Shown piece by piece: positions 43,242-51,687 of a stretch of 64,000 nt of DNA. This DNA is from Pseudomonas asiatica (lineage in GTDB: Bacteria > Pseudomonadota > Gammaproteobacteria > Pseudomonadales > Pseudomonadaceae), in assembly GCF_009932335.1 (NCBI RefSeq), contig NZ_BLJF01000001.1:2542001-2606000 (forward strand). The letters run 5' to 3'. The notes below the pieces were generated by a model that saw only the letters and a program-made list of their open reading frames with translations, was not told the DNA's origin and searched no databases. Positions within the stretch are counted from its first letter, which is position 1. The number at the start of each line of letters is the position of its first letter. The translations under genes and the position numbers were made by a program.

Positions 43242-43431
43242 TCAACGGGTCGATGCAACGGTTTGTCGAAATCGTGCGTCCGGCGTTTCATGGCCTAGCA
43301 TCTTCCGGGGACGACCGTTCAACTCTCTCGCCACGGCATCGAGCTTGGCCTGCGATATCGGCGACAGGTCCATTCCCTTGGGGAAGTACCGCCGCAGCAC
43401 GCCGTTGGTGTTCTCTTTGGAACCGCAGCCG
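43242..43431 (-). pseudogene. C-terminal remnant of an IS30-family transposase
   Basis: On the minus strand: KENTNGVLRRYFPKGMDLS, then LDAVARELNGRPRKMLG. This is the highly conserved end of IS30-family DDE transposases, with the catalytic Glu in NENTNG-type context (here KENTNG). The first 80 percent of the transposase is missing. The frame upstream runs into the DUF418 gene region. It shows past IS activity next to the cassette's left end. Confidence 0.8.
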
Positions 43432-43458
43432 ACAGCGGACGATGCCAGCCCGATTCGA

Positions 43459-44676
43459 TCAATGCACCGGATCCACTTCCGCGATCGAGCCACGCAGCAA
43501 CCGTGGCCGCTCTCCGTATGTGAGCCATCGCCACAGCCATTCGACCGGACCGTAGCGGAAGCGCTCGAGCCACCAGTGGCTCCACGCGATCTGCAGCGCC
43601 AGTACCAGCGCCCACGCCAGCAGCACCACGGCCATTCCATGCGCAGGGCCGAGACCCAAGCCGATGCCGTAGAACAGCGCGATGCCGATCAGGCTCTGCG
43701 TCAGGTAGTTGGTCAGGGCCATGCGCCCCAGCGGAGCAAGGAAGGCGAGCCTGCGCGACCATGCTGGCTTACGGAACAGCAGGACGAAGCCGACGGCGTA
43801 CGCAATGCCCAGCGCAAGCGGCCCCACGCGCAACAGCATGCGGATGGCCATTTTCACCGGTTCCACGTCGATGGCCGGCCAGACGGCACGCATCGGCGCC
43901 TGCACCAGCGATAGCAGGCTGGAAAGCAGCCACGCCACCAACGCGCCGGCGAGGATCCGGCGCAGCAGAGGGAGGTGCCGGTCGGGCGATTGCAGCAGGC
44001 CTTTCCGCCCGGCCCAGTAGCCCAGCAGGAACCGGCCCAGCACGAAGCACACCAGTGCCCAGTTGGATATGCGCGCCCATCCGGACATCTCCATGTTGAA
44101 CGCGAACGCCTGCGACCACGATGGGGACGAGAACGCTTCGAGCGCCCGGCCGTACATCGCCGCCTGCGTCGCCAGTTCCGGCAGGGCCGCGCGGACCGCC
44201 GGCGCAAGCAACGGCGGAAGCATCGCGACGACGAGCCCGGCGATCAGGAGGATGCGGTCAGACGCATTCCGGAACGGGATCATCAGCAGGCCGACGATCG
44301 CATAGGTGAACAGGATGTCGCCCCACCACACGAACCACGCGTGGGCCGCGCCGATGGCCAGCAGGACGGCCAGCCGCCGCACGTAGCGGCGGACGCCATC
44401 CTGCCCGCGGGCCGATGCGCGCTCGAGCTGCAACGCGAAGCCCAGGCCGAACAGCAGCGAAAACAGCGTGATGAACTTGATGTTCACCAGCCAGTCCATC
44501 GCCTCGCTGGCCAAGGCGTCGAAGCCGTGGCCTGGCTGCTGCTGTGGATCGAGAAACTCGTACAGGCTCAGCGATACCAGGTTGACCATGCAGACGCCCA
44601 GCAGGGCGAAGCCGCGCAGTGCGTCGATCGCATCGTGCCGTTCCGATGGCGGACGCGGACCAGAATCGAGCTTCAT
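43459..44676 (-). CDS. DUF418 family membrane protein
   Basis: 405 residues with about nine to ten helices. IDALRGFALLGVCMVN at the start, and the C-terminal DUF418 segment PLGRMALTNYLTQSLIG and SHWWLERFRYGPVEWLWR, are diagnostic. The family is thought to act in transport or membrane modification; no substrate is known. It lies on the minus strand inside the inserted cassette, unrelated to ICE functions. It is more typical of Xanthomonadaceae-like genomes (impression only). Confidence 0.88.
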   Translation of the reverse strand: MKLDSGPRPPSERHDAIDALRGFALLGVCMVNLVSLSLYEFLDPQQQPGHGFDALASEAMDWLVNIKFITLFSLLFGLGFALQLERASARGQDGVRRYVRRLAVLLAIGAAHAWFVWWGDILFTYAIVGLLMIPFRNASDRILLIAGLVVAMLPPLLAPAVRAALPELATQAAMYGRALEAFSSPSWSQAFAFNMEMSGWARISNWALVCFVLGRFLLGYWAGRKGLLQSPDRHLPLLRRILAGALVAWLLSSLLSLVQAPMRAVWPAIDVEPVKMAIRMLLRVGPLALGIAYAVGFVLLFRKPAWSRRLAFLAPLGRMALTNYLTQSLIGIALFYGIGLGLGPAHGMAVVLLAWALVLALQIAWSHWWLERFRYGPVEWLWRWLTYGERPRLLRGSIAEVDPVH

Positions 44677-44736
44677 CGTTTCCCCTTGTATCGGTATTGC
44701 GCCGGCGGCGCGCGTTTCGATGCGAATTCTTCGGGT

Positions 44737-45480
44737 CTATGGGCGACTCGGGACGCCGCTCATGTCCGTCATTGCGGGGGCGGGGTCGCCTTCAACCAGC
44801 CGCCGGACCTCATCGCGGAGGAGCCAGACGACGCCTGCGACCGCGGCGGCCTGCACCGCAAGCAGCGTGGGCCAACCCGGCAACAGCGCCTGATGCAGCA
44901 CGCCGTGCGCGAGGGCGCTATTGAGCGTGGCCGCCCAGAGAATGACGAACACGAACGGCAGGAACAACAGGCCGCTCATCGTGCGCCCGCGGCGGCCGAT
45001 CGGCAGCTGTCGCCACACCATCAGCAAGGGCGGCAAGGTCAACGCCAGCGCGGCCAGCAGCGCCAACCCGCCCGCGCCGGCCCGTTCGATGGCATCGCCG
45101 GCGATTCGACGAACAAAGCCATACTCGTCAGACGTGGAGCCGGCGACCAAGGCCACCAGGACCTGCGGAACAACACGCGCGAGGGGCAGCGAAGCGAAGG
45201 CCAGGCTGAGGCCGAGGCCGCGCGTCACCGGCGACTGGCGCCGCGACATCAGTGCGCCGGTCCACAGCATCGCGTACGAGAACAGTGGCCCGACCAGATC
45301 TACGACGGCCAAGCTGGAGGCGCTGCACCCGCTGTAGGTCAGCACGTTGTCGAAGACGCGGTCTGCCCAGCCACCGCACAGCAGGCGCGTGGCGATGGCG
45401 TGGCCCTGCTCGTGGATCTCCACGAGAAGCAAGGTCGACGCGGCCAAGAATAGCAGATAGCGGCCAGTGGGCCTGAACAT
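44737..45480 (-). CDS. putative M50-like membrane metalloprotease
   Basis: 247 residues from MFRPTGRYLL, about six helices. HEQGH at 23-27 within the first helix region (LLLVEIHEQGHAIATRLLCG) is an HExxH zinc motif placed as in site-2-protease-like M50 proteins. A later DxxGP segment (VDLVGPLFSYAML) could supply further ligands. It lies upstream of the DUF418 gene with a 60-base gap, same strand. A start at 45549 is possible, but this one gives the membrane helix its normal place. Confidence 0.6.
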   Translation of the reverse strand: MFRPTGRYLLFLAASTLLLVEIHEQGHAIATRLLCGGWADRVFDNVLTYSGCSASSLAVVDLVGPLFSYAMLWTGALMSRRQSPVTRGLGLSLAFASLPLARVVPQVLVALVAGSTSDEYGFVRRIAGDAIERAGAGGLALLAALALTLPPLLMVWRQLPIGRRGRTMSGLLFLPFVFVILWAATLNSALAHGVLHQALLPGWPTLLAVQAAAVAGVVWLLRDEVRRLVEGDPAPAMTDMSGVPSRP

Positions 45481-45898
45481 GCGAATCCCATTGATTGGCC
45501 AGAACGAACTGGCGCCGCCATTGTTTCGGTCCAGGATGAGGATTCTCAAGGCCAGAAGTCACTTTCGATGCTTTGGGCCGCACATTCTTGACGAGCCTTG
45601 GCAGGGGCCGACTGTCACCGGGCAGAGCGCTTGAAGGGCCGGGTCGTGGCGCCGGCGTGCCTCTGGCGCTTTCCGTTCCCGGCCGGCAACAGAAGGTACA
45701 AGCGAGGCGAAGGCAGTGCTAATGTCCATTTCCGACCCGTAGTACATATCGCCAGCTAGTTGCCCCCTGCCGCCAGCCAGCTGACTGCAGCAGCCAAACT
45801 AGCCAGTGCGCACCACATTGGAAGCTGCTGGCAAAACATCGGGACCTGCACACCTCCAGGCCCAGTTGATGATCCGGGATGATCAGCACCGGATTGCA
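45481..45898. other. non-coding right part of the inserted cassette
   Basis: About 420 bases upstream of the protease-like gene, with no credible gene. It should carry the promoter for the two membrane proteins. The right inverted repeat follows it. Nothing else is recognised. Confidence 0.4.
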
Positions 45899-45951
45899 TG
45901 TCCAGCACCAGCGTTGTGTCCAGCTTTAACCGGCACGGCTGTACAGCTGAA
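45899..45951. repeat. right inverted repeat of the inserted cassette
   Basis: Starts TGTCCAGCACCAGCG and continues TTTAACCGGCACGGCTGTAC. It is the inverted partner of 43145-43194. The two enclose about 2.8 kb carrying the DUF418 and protease-like genes and the IS30 remnant. Confidence 0.7.
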
Positions 45952-46059
45952 CCGGAATCCGCAGGCTGGACGGCCTGCGCCGACCTCATCGACATTCACC
46001 CCATCAGCGGCCAGCCCTTGCCGCGTTCGGTGTGGTGGATCATCGAAACCAAGGAATAG
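45952..46059 (+). pseudogene. small ICE backbone gene, 3' fragment
   Basis: Directly after the right repeat, the plus strand reads AGWTACADLIDIHPISGQPL, then PRSVWWIIETKE and a TAG. No start lies in front. It reads as a natural protein end in the same orientation as the fragment at 43010, so the two probably are halves of one gene split by the cassette. Confidence 0.55.
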
Positions 46060-46817
46060 CGAGCGGCACCGGCCCCAAGCCGTTCCGCCTTGGGGACGGT
46101 GGTCGAAAATCCGGGCGCGGCGATGGCCGCGCCCGGTTCCAGCGTCCAAAGCAAAATCGCCACGTCGCCGCCTTCGACCAGGCGGCGACGTGGCGGACGT
46201 GCAAGTGCCTTGCACGCGGTACGGCGATCGGCGCCCGCTGCGCGGGCAAGGTTTCGATGGCGCCCCGCCGCAATGGGTGGGGCTTGTGGGGCTACGCCCC
46301 GGCTTGCTGCGGCAGGTTGTGCCAAAGCGTGCCGTCCTCGACGCTGGCGGTTCGCGCCTGTACGTCACGAAGGACGGTTCACCGACACGCCACCCGGCTT
46401 CGCTATGGAGCATCCACGCCACGCCTCAACCACGTCGTTGCAATCAGCGGCAAGGAGCGTTCTCGCTCGTCGTTGGGGTGTTGTCCTTGCCCGCGTCAGG
46501 GCGCAAGCCGGTGAAACCGTCACGCGGGGATGCCGAGTCGGCCATCTCTCCATTCGAGAGCGGGCGGCCCGTGCGTCCTTGGCTTGTCGTGAATCCTGGC
46601 GAGGGAGCGGCTGCGCCTTAGGCTTCATGGCCGCAACCTTCCAGCGAAAACAATTTCCCCTGCGCTGCGCGCATTCCTCGCGGGACAAATTCTTTTCGCT
46701 TCCAGGCTCTCCACGGTGTTGCGACCGCTGCGCGGTGCGGCCAGCCCATCCCCCGCCGGCCGGATCACAACAAGGACGCACTGGCGCGACCTTGTTCAAC
46801 CCGAAAGGAGAAACATC
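46060..46817. other. non-coding ICE region upstream of DUF736 gene
   Basis: 758 bases with only arginine- and proline-rich chance frames. Short inverted repeats occur (e.g. GGGCGCGGCGATGGCCGCGCCC at about 46110-46131). An AAAGGAG site at its end serves the DUF736 start. Similar long spacers separate regulatory blocks elsewhere on this ICE. A conserved leader or small RNA is possible. Confidence 0.4.
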
Positions 46818-47132
46818 ATGGCTAACATCGGCACCTTCACCGCAGAGAAAGACGGCTTCACCGGCCAGCTCCGCACCCTGACCCTGAACGTCAAGGTCAA
46901 GCTCATTCCCAACGATAAGGGCGACACCGAGAACGCCCCCGACTTCCGCCTTCAGGCGGCCGGCCACGACATCGGCGCGGCGTGGAAGAAGACCAGCGAA
47001 GCCGGGCGGCCCTACGTGTCCGTATCCCTCGACGATCCTTCGTTCCCGGCGACGGTCTATGCCCGCCTGATCGAGAACGAGGACGGCACGCACGACCTGA
47101 TCTGGTCGCGCAGCAAGCCCAAGGCGGCCTGA
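46818..47132 (+). CDS. DUF736 family protein
   Basis: 104 residues beginning [20 protein letters not shown] and ending [20 protein letters not shown]. This short all-beta-like protein is a hallmark of Tn4371/clc-type ICEs and many proteobacterial plasmids. The ATG is set by AAAGGAGAAAC. It lies alone between a long leader and a hairpin. The function is unknown. Confidence 0.92.
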   Translation: MANIGTFTAEKDGFTGQLRTLTLNVKVKLIPNDKGDTENAPDFRLQAAGHDIGAAWKKTSEAGRPYVSVSLDDPSFPATVYARLIENEDGTHDLIWSRSKPKAA

Positions 47133-47144
47133 CGGCCGCCCACC

Positions 47145-47170
47145 GCGCCCCGCCCATTGCGGCGGGGCGC
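47145..47170. terminator. hairpin between DUF736 and the HTH gene
   Basis: A perfect 10-bp stem GCGCCCCGCC/GGCGGGGCGC with a 6-base loop, 12 bases after the DUF736 stop and before a convergent gene. No T-tract. It could limit transcription from both sides. Confidence 0.6.
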
Positions 47171-47202
47171 CGTGCTGCTGGCGCAGCACGTCACGCACGC
47201 GC

Positions 47203-47496
47203 CTACGGCGTGTCGCGTTCCTTCAACACCGCCTCAAGCTCCTGGCGCACCTGCGCCAGAAGCTGATCGGCCTTGCGCGTGCTGTCGCCGGCATAGGCCA
47301 GCGTCAGCAGCGTGAGCGGATGCACGTCCATGACCTCGCACAGCTCGGTCAGCTTGTGCATGGTCGGGCTTTTCAAGTCGCGCTCCAGCGAACTCATGTA
47401 GGTACGGCTGGAAACGTCGGAGAACGCTTCCTGGCTCAAGCCGCGCGCTTTCCTGACCGTCCGTATTGCCGTTGCCAATGAGTGTTTCGCTGTCAC
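47203..47496 (-). CDS. XRE-family HTH regulator of the ICE
   Basis: 97 residues from a GTG (VTAKHSLATAIRTVRKARGL), with an XRE HTH: LSQEAFSDVSSRTYMSSLER, KSPTMHKLTELCEVMDV. An ATG at 47544 would add 16 residues unlike the family. It is the only backbone gene on the minus strand, divergent from the DUF2958 gene, so it may be the repressor that keeps the transfer genes quiet. The HTH is certain; the role is inferred. Confidence 0.82.
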   Translation of the reverse strand: MTAKHSLATAIRTVRKARGLSQEAFSDVSSRTYMSSLERDLKSPTMHKLTELCEVMDVHPLTLLTLAYAGDSTRKADQLLAQVRQELEAVLKERDTP

Positions 47497-47544
47497 CAAC
47501 TTGGTTTCCCCGTAAAAACCAAAATGACAGCCCATTGCACCCAA

Positions 47545-47814
47545 TAGGGCTACAATCTAAAGTGTTCATTCCTGTTGGCCGAACCGCTTTCGTGCTTTTA
47601 CGGAAATCCGCATGGGCGGATTCCGACAGAATCGGGGAACCGCATCCGTGTCTTTCCTGGCCTGCGTAAATCCGCTTCTGCGTTTCCGTGCATGTACGGA
47701 TTCGATGGCTTGCGCCTTCGTGCTTTCCCGCCAAGGCACGCATCCGCTTCGGTGGTTCCGCGCTTCGGTGGAAAATCGTATCCGTGCATCCTCGGATGCG
47801 TGGGGATTCGGGCC
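47545..47814. promoter_or_regulatory. palindrome-rich control region between HTH regulator and DUF2958 gene
   Basis: 270 bases with repeated CATCCG/CGGATT words. A strong hairpin AATCCGC-ATGG-GCGGATT lies at 47605-47622; others are CCGTGCATGTACGG (about 47686-47699) and GCATCC-TC-GGATGC (about 47786-47799). TTCGTGCTTT occurs twice (about 47589 and 47718). The stretch stays open in frame with DUF2958, so a longer protein is possible, but an operator region for the divergent XRE regulator fits better. Confidence 0.5.
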
Positions 47815-48165
47815 ATGACCCAGCCGCTCGTCACCGCTGAACAGCAGGCGCAACTGCTTGCCGTCGGCGCGGCACGCGCCGCTGGCCGAAGCATCGACCC
47901 GATGCCGGTGGTGCGGCTGTTCACCCCTGACGCGCACGCCACCTGGCTGCTGGCCGCGCTCGACCCGGCCGATGGCGACACGGCCTGGGGGCTGATCGAC
48001 CTGGGAATAGGCATGCCCGGCCTGGGCCATGTGAAGCTGTTCGATCTGGCGTCCATCGTCGGGCCGCACAAGCAACCTGTGATGCGCGATCGCTACTTCC
48101 AGCCGGTGCGGCTGCTGTCGGAGTACCTGCGTCTGGCCGAGGAAAACGGCTCGATCACCGACTGA
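47815..48165 (+). CDS. DUF2958 family protein
   Basis: 116 residues: RLFTPDAHATWLLAALDPAD, GLIDLGIGMPGLGHVKLFDL and RYFQPVRLLSEYLRLAEEN are the DUF2958 pattern. Common on conjugative elements next to replication genes; the role is unknown. The ATG at 47815 is preceded by GGGGATTCGGGCC; the frame extends upstream but the family begins here. Confidence 0.9.
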   Translation: MTQPLVTAEQQAQLLAVGAARAAGRSIDPMPVVRLFTPDAHATWLLAALDPADGDTAWGLIDLGIGMPGLGHVKLFDLASIVGPHKQPVMRDRYFQPVRLLSEYLRLAEENGSITD

Positions 48166-48502
48166 GCAGTCCCGGCCAACGACAGCGCATTCTGACTATT
48201 TCAGTCTTACCCAAGACCTGCGCGGTCTGAATCCACACTCTTGCACCGAAGCGGTGCGCTTCTGCTGCAAACAGTCATGATCTTTGGTGCGGGCTGCTGC
48301 ACGGTGCTCCATGCTGCGCGCCATTTTCGTGGCGGCGCAGCCGTCGCATTCAGACGATTTCCGCAATGCCCTGGAGCGAATCAGTCTTGACACCAGCAGT
48401 TACAGCTTATCCCGATTTCGATGACGACTTGATGGCGACTCGATAGCTCCCGCACGGCGGAATCCGTGGCGACGTTCCTGCTGAATGACAGGAGGCTGCG
48501 TC
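48166..48502. other. non-coding region upstream of the replication/transfer operon
   Basis: 337 bases without a convincing gene. TTGACA at 48387-48392 with an AT-richer stretch after it may be the promoter of the long operon that starts at 48503. The words TCAGTCTT occur near both ends. AGGAGG at its end serves DUF2285. oriT is not identified. Confidence 0.45.
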
Positions 48503-49270
48503 ATGGCTGACCCGAGCGCCGAACACTGGTATCCGACCGCCGCGTATCTCTACACGCTGCACCTCGACGGCCCCGCGCTGGCGTGGGAATACCTGCGCCG
48601 CCACCCCGACTACCGCCGCGACTGGCTGCGCCGACGCCGCCGGCCAGAGGCCGCCGCGCGCTGGGGACTGCGCCTGCTGGAAGATCCCGCCCTGGATGCG
48701 CGCGACGCGCATCCGGCCTGGTTCCCCGATCACGATGCGGTGGTGCAGCTCTACCCGGATGCCGACCCGCCGCCCAATGCCGATGCCTTCGAGTTCTGGA
48801 ACGTCCCCGGACGCAAACACCTGATCCACGATGGCACGCGCCTGGTGCTGGTATCGCGCTGGCCCGGCTGCTGCGTGCGGCTCGCACTCGCGCCGGGCCT
48901 GGAAGATGGCATGGCCTACCTCTATGCCATCCGCGCTTGCGCCACGCCCTGCGCGCGCTACCGCGCATTCGCGGCCGAACTGGATACCTTGGCCGTGGTC
49001 ACGGGTGCCGCGCCTGCGGCGGCGGCCCGTTCCCGGCCCACGCCGGCCGCGCTGCTGGAACTGCACACCTTGCAGGTGCTCGACGCGACCCTCGCGGGCG
49101 CGTCCTTGCGCGTGGTGGCCGAAGGGCTGTTCGGCGCGGATGCCGTCGCGGCCGACTGGCACAAGGACAGCGCCTTGCGCGCCCGCGTGCGGCGGCTGGT
49201 GCGCCGGGGCGATGCGCTGATGCGCGGCGGCTACCGCCGCCTGGCACAGCTTTCGCCACCGTTGCACTAG
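48503..49270 (+). CDS. DUF2285 family protein
   Basis: 255 residues; ideal AGGAGG seven bases before the ATG. The N-terminal part has YTLHLDGPALAWEYLRRHPD, typical of the transcriptional-regulator-like proteins upstream of HTH/RepA on this ICE. The C-terminal DUF2285 domain contains LLELHTLQVLDATLAGASLR and RVRRLVRRGDALMRGGYRRL. It probably binds DNA, and opens the repA-parA-tra gene string. Confidence 0.9.
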   Translation: MADPSAEHWYPTAAYLYTLHLDGPALAWEYLRRHPDYRRDWLRRRRRPEAAARWGLRLLEDPALDARDAHPAWFPDHDAVVQLYPDADPPPNADAFEFWNVPGRKHLIHDGTRLVLVSRWPGCCVRLALAPGLEDGMAYLYAIRACATPCARYRAFAAELDTLAVVTGAAPAAAARSRPTPAALLELHTLQVLDATLAGASLRVVAEGLFGADAVAADWHKDSALRARVRRLVRRGDALMRGGYRRLAQLSPPLH

Positions 49271-49381
49271 GGGGGACGTTTCGCGTCCCTTGAAGAACGT
49301 CCCTTAGCAAGCAGCCTTGCTTTCTTGAAAGTGCCTCTATCCGGCCGCGTGGTGTGGCCGGGCTTGATGGAGGTACATCCC

Positions 49382-49666
49382 ATGCGACCCGCTCCCTTGC
49401 GGCCTGCCGCCGCTGCCGTCGCTGCGCCCGTGCAGCCCCAACGCTATCTGACCAACGACGAAGCCGCCGAGTACCTGCGGCTGTCGCCGCGCACGCTGGA
49501 GAAACAGCGCGTGATCGGCGGCGGCCCGAAGTTCCGCAAGTTCGGCCGCCGCGTCATGTACGCGGTGTCCGACCTCGATGCCTGGGCCGACCAGCGCAGC
49601 TACGAGGCCACGTCCGACCCGGAATATGCCGAGCGTCACGCGGGCGACTACCGTGATGGCCGCTGA
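49382..49666 (+). CDS. excisionase-like HTH_17/AlpA-type regulator
   Basis: 94 residues. RYLTNDEAAEYLRLSPRTLE followed by KFRKFGRRVMYAVSDLDAWA is a MerR-like winged HTH of the excisionase (HTH_17) type. GGAGG lies nine bases before the ATG. On Tn4371-type elements it always stands just before repA; it may steer excision or repA expression. Confidence 0.87.
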   Translation: MRPAPLRPAAAAVAAPVQPQRYLTNDEAAEYLRLSPRTLEKQRVIGGGPKFRKFGRRVMYAVSDLDAWADQRSYEATSDPEYAERHAGDYRDGR

Positions 49667-49692
49667 TCGTCGGCTCGCCGGTGGCCATCGTC

Positions 49693-50547
49693 ATGTCCAG
49701 CCCATCGCTGCCGCCGGGGCAGCGATCGCAGCAGCGGGAACAGCTCGACCTGTTCCGCGCGCTGCCGGGCGACATGGCACCCCGCGACAGCCAGGACTTG
49801 ATGGCCTTTCCGTTCTTCTCGCTGGCGAAGTCGCGGCGCGTCGCGCCGATCGACTTCCGGGCGGGTGGCGTCACCATCCGCGTGGAAGGCACGCAGGAGC
49901 ACGGCATCGCAACGATATGGGATGCCGACCTGTTGATATGGGCCGCCTCGCAGATCGTGGAGGCGCGCGACGCGGGCCTGCACCCGTCGCGCTGGATACG
50001 CACCACGCCCTACGAAATCCTGCGCTTCATCGGGCGCGGCACGTCCCTCAACGACTATCAGCGCCTGAAAGCCGCGCTGGATCGGCTGCAATCGACCACG
50101 GTGGCCACATCCATCCGCGAAACCACGGGAAGGCGCTTGCATCGCTTTTCATGGGTGAACGAATGGCGCGAGCTGGCCGACGGCAGCGGCACACCGCTAG
50201 GCATCGAACTGATCCTGCCGGACTGGTTCTATGCGGGCGTGCTCGACGCCGCCCTGGTGCTGACCATCGACCCCGCGTATTTCCGGCTCAAAGGCGGCAT
50301 CGAGCGGTGGCTATACCGCCTGGTGCGCAAGCACGGCGGGCGGCAGGAGCACGGCTGGCAATTCGACTTCCGGCACCTGTACCGCAAGTCGGGCAGCGCG
50401 GCGCGCTTCTCGGACTTTGCCTACGACCTGCGTGCCTTGGTGGCGCGGCAGTCGTTGCCCGGCTACGTCCTCGGCATCGCGCGGATGCCGGACGACGGAA
50501 CGGAGCTGCTGACCTTCCGGCCCGTGCCGCCCACGGCACGGGGATAA
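49693..50547 (+). CDS. repA: replication initiator protein RepA (ICE)
   Basis: 284 residues. LFRALPGDMAPRDSQDLMAF, IWDADLLIWAASQIVEARDA and RGTSLNDYQRLKAALDRLQS mark the RepA family of Tn4371-type ICEs and related plasmids, with winged-helix domains for origin binding. An in-frame GTG twelve bases earlier (49681) is an alternative start. Iterons lie directly downstream. It should allow limited autonomous replication of the excised circle. Confidence 0.9.
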   Translation: MSSPSLPPGQRSQQREQLDLFRALPGDMAPRDSQDLMAFPFFSLAKSRRVAPIDFRAGGVTIRVEGTQEHGIATIWDADLLIWAASQIVEARDAGLHPSRWIRTTPYEILRFIGRGTSLNDYQRLKAALDRLQSTTVATSIRETTGRRLHRFSWVNEWRELADGSGTPLGIELILPDWFYAGVLDAALVLTIDPAYFRLKGGIERWLYRLVRKHGGRQEHGWQFDFRHLYRKSGSAARFSDFAYDLRALVARQSLPGYVLGIARMPDDGTELLTFRPVPPTARG

Positions 50548-50571
50548 CTGCGGGAAAACCTGTGGACGGCC

Positions 50572-50636
50572 TCGTGCTATCAGGAGTACCGGGTATCGTG
50601 CTATCAGGAGTACGACCCTCGTGCTATCAGGAGTAC
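50572..50636 (+). repeat. three RepA-type iterons (candidate replication origin)
   Basis: Three exact copies of TCGTGCTATCAGGAGTAC at 50572-50589, 50596-50613 and 50619-50636, with 24- and 23-base periods (about two helix turns). An AT-rich stretch (50687-50715, TAACTTACCTAACTATAAAT) follows within 60 bases, suited to melting. The site lies between repA and parA. An iteron-type oriV is the natural reading. Confidence 0.85.
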
Positions 50637-50788
50637 GAAAACGCCGCAAAGCCAATAACGGCGCGGGTTTTCGTCCCCTCTAACTTACCTAACTATAAAT
50701 CTCTAACTTTTAGTAGAAGCGCGCCGTTTCGGTGGATAACCGCAAAACGGCACAGCCAAGCCGACTTTCCCGCAGGGAGGGCCGCGCC

Positions 50789-51427
50789 ATGATCGTCGCG
50801 TTTCTCAACCAGAAAGGCGGCGTCGGCAAGACCACGCTCGCCACCCACATCGCCGGCGAGCTGGCGATGCGCGGCCTGCACGTCATCCTGCTGGATGCTG
50901 ACCCGCAGGGTTCCTCGCTCGACTGGACGCAGCGCAGAAGCCAGCAGGGCTTGCCCCGGCTGTTCAGCGCCGTGGGCCTCGCCCGCGAAACGCTGCATCA
51001 GGAAGCGCCGGAGCTGGCGCGTCGCGCCGATCACATCATCATCGACGGCCCGCCGCGCATCGCCGCCCTGGCGCGCTCCGCGCTGCTGGCGGCCGAGCGC
51101 GTGCTGATCCCGGTACAGCCCAGCCCCTACGACGTGTGGGCCAGCGCCGAGATGGTTTCGCTGATCCGCGAGGCACAGGTGTTCCGGCCTGCGCTGCGCG
51201 CGGCCTTCGTCATCAACCGGCGCGTCAGCACCACCATCATCGGCAGGGAAGCGCGGCAGTCGCTGGCTGAACAGCCGCTGCCGGCGCTGCGCTCGGAGAT
51301 CCACCAGCGCATCGTCTTCGCCGACAGCGTGGCCGCTGGCCGGCTCGCCCGCGAAACCGCGCCCGACAGCGCCGCCGCCCGCGAGATCGCCGCGCTCACC
51401 GATGAACTGCTGCGGTGGCCGACATGA
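50789..51427 (+). CDS. parA: ParA-type partition ATPase
   Basis: 212 residues starting MIVAFLNQKGGVGKTTLATH, a deviant Walker A motif. DADPQGSSLDW and IIIDGPPRI complete the ATPase. AGGGAGG precedes the ATG; an upstream ATG at 50732 lies in the origin region and is not used. It is a small ParA as on type Ib plasmid systems, overlapping by four bases with the small gene after it, its probable partner. Confidence 0.93.
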   Translation: MIVAFLNQKGGVGKTTLATHIAGELAMRGLHVILLDADPQGSSLDWTQRRSQQGLPRLFSAVGLARETLHQEAPELARRADHIIIDGPPRIAALARSALLAAERVLIPVQPSPYDVWASAEMVSLIREAQVFRPALRAAFVINRRVSTTIIGREARQSLAEQPLPALRSEIHQRIVFADSVAAGRLARETAPDSAAAREIAALTDELLRWPT

Positions 51428-51687
51428 GCGGCCCACGCAGCAAGCGCGTCGGCATCGGCGCGCGTCCGCCCGCGAATCCGCACGCCGAGGCGTGGATTCG
51501 CCAGGGCGATGCCGATGCGCTCAACAAAGGCGACCTTTACACGGCTCGCCTGACGCTCGACGTGACGCCCGCGCTGCGCGCGCGCATCAAGATCGCCGCC
51601 TTCGGCCAGGGCGTGACCGTGGCCGAACTGTTGCGCGGCCTGCTGGAACGGGAGTTTCCCGACAAGCGCACGGAGAACCTGCCATGA
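51424..51687 (+). CDS. small ParA-partner, ribbon-helix-helix-like
   Basis: 87 residues. ARLTLDVTPALRARIKIAAF and GVTVAELLRGLLEREFPD form a ribbon-helix-helix-like DNA-binding domain after a flexible basic N-terminus, the layout of ParG-type partners. ATGA overlap with parA and again with the next gene. It probably binds a centromere-like site and the ParA ATPase. Confidence 0.82.
   Translation: MSGPRSKRVGIGARPPANPHAEAWIRQGDADALNKGDLYTARLTLDVTPALRARIKIAAFGQGVTVAELLRGLLEREFPDKRTENLP

Noticed and set aside
43975..45453. 492-codon plus-strand frame
   Set aside because: Gln/Arg-rich antisense of the DUF418 and protease-like membrane genes, with no domain and no ribosome site.
45996..46325. 109-codon minus-strand frame after the cassette
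   Set aside because: Starts in a proline/arginine-rich spacer and overlaps the plus-strand gene fragment ending WWIIETKE; the plus reading is better placed.
50572..50636. CRISPR array
   Set aside because: Only three repeats of 18 bases with 5-6-base spacers, beside repA and parA: iterons, not CRISPR. No other regularly spaced repeats or cas genes were seen.
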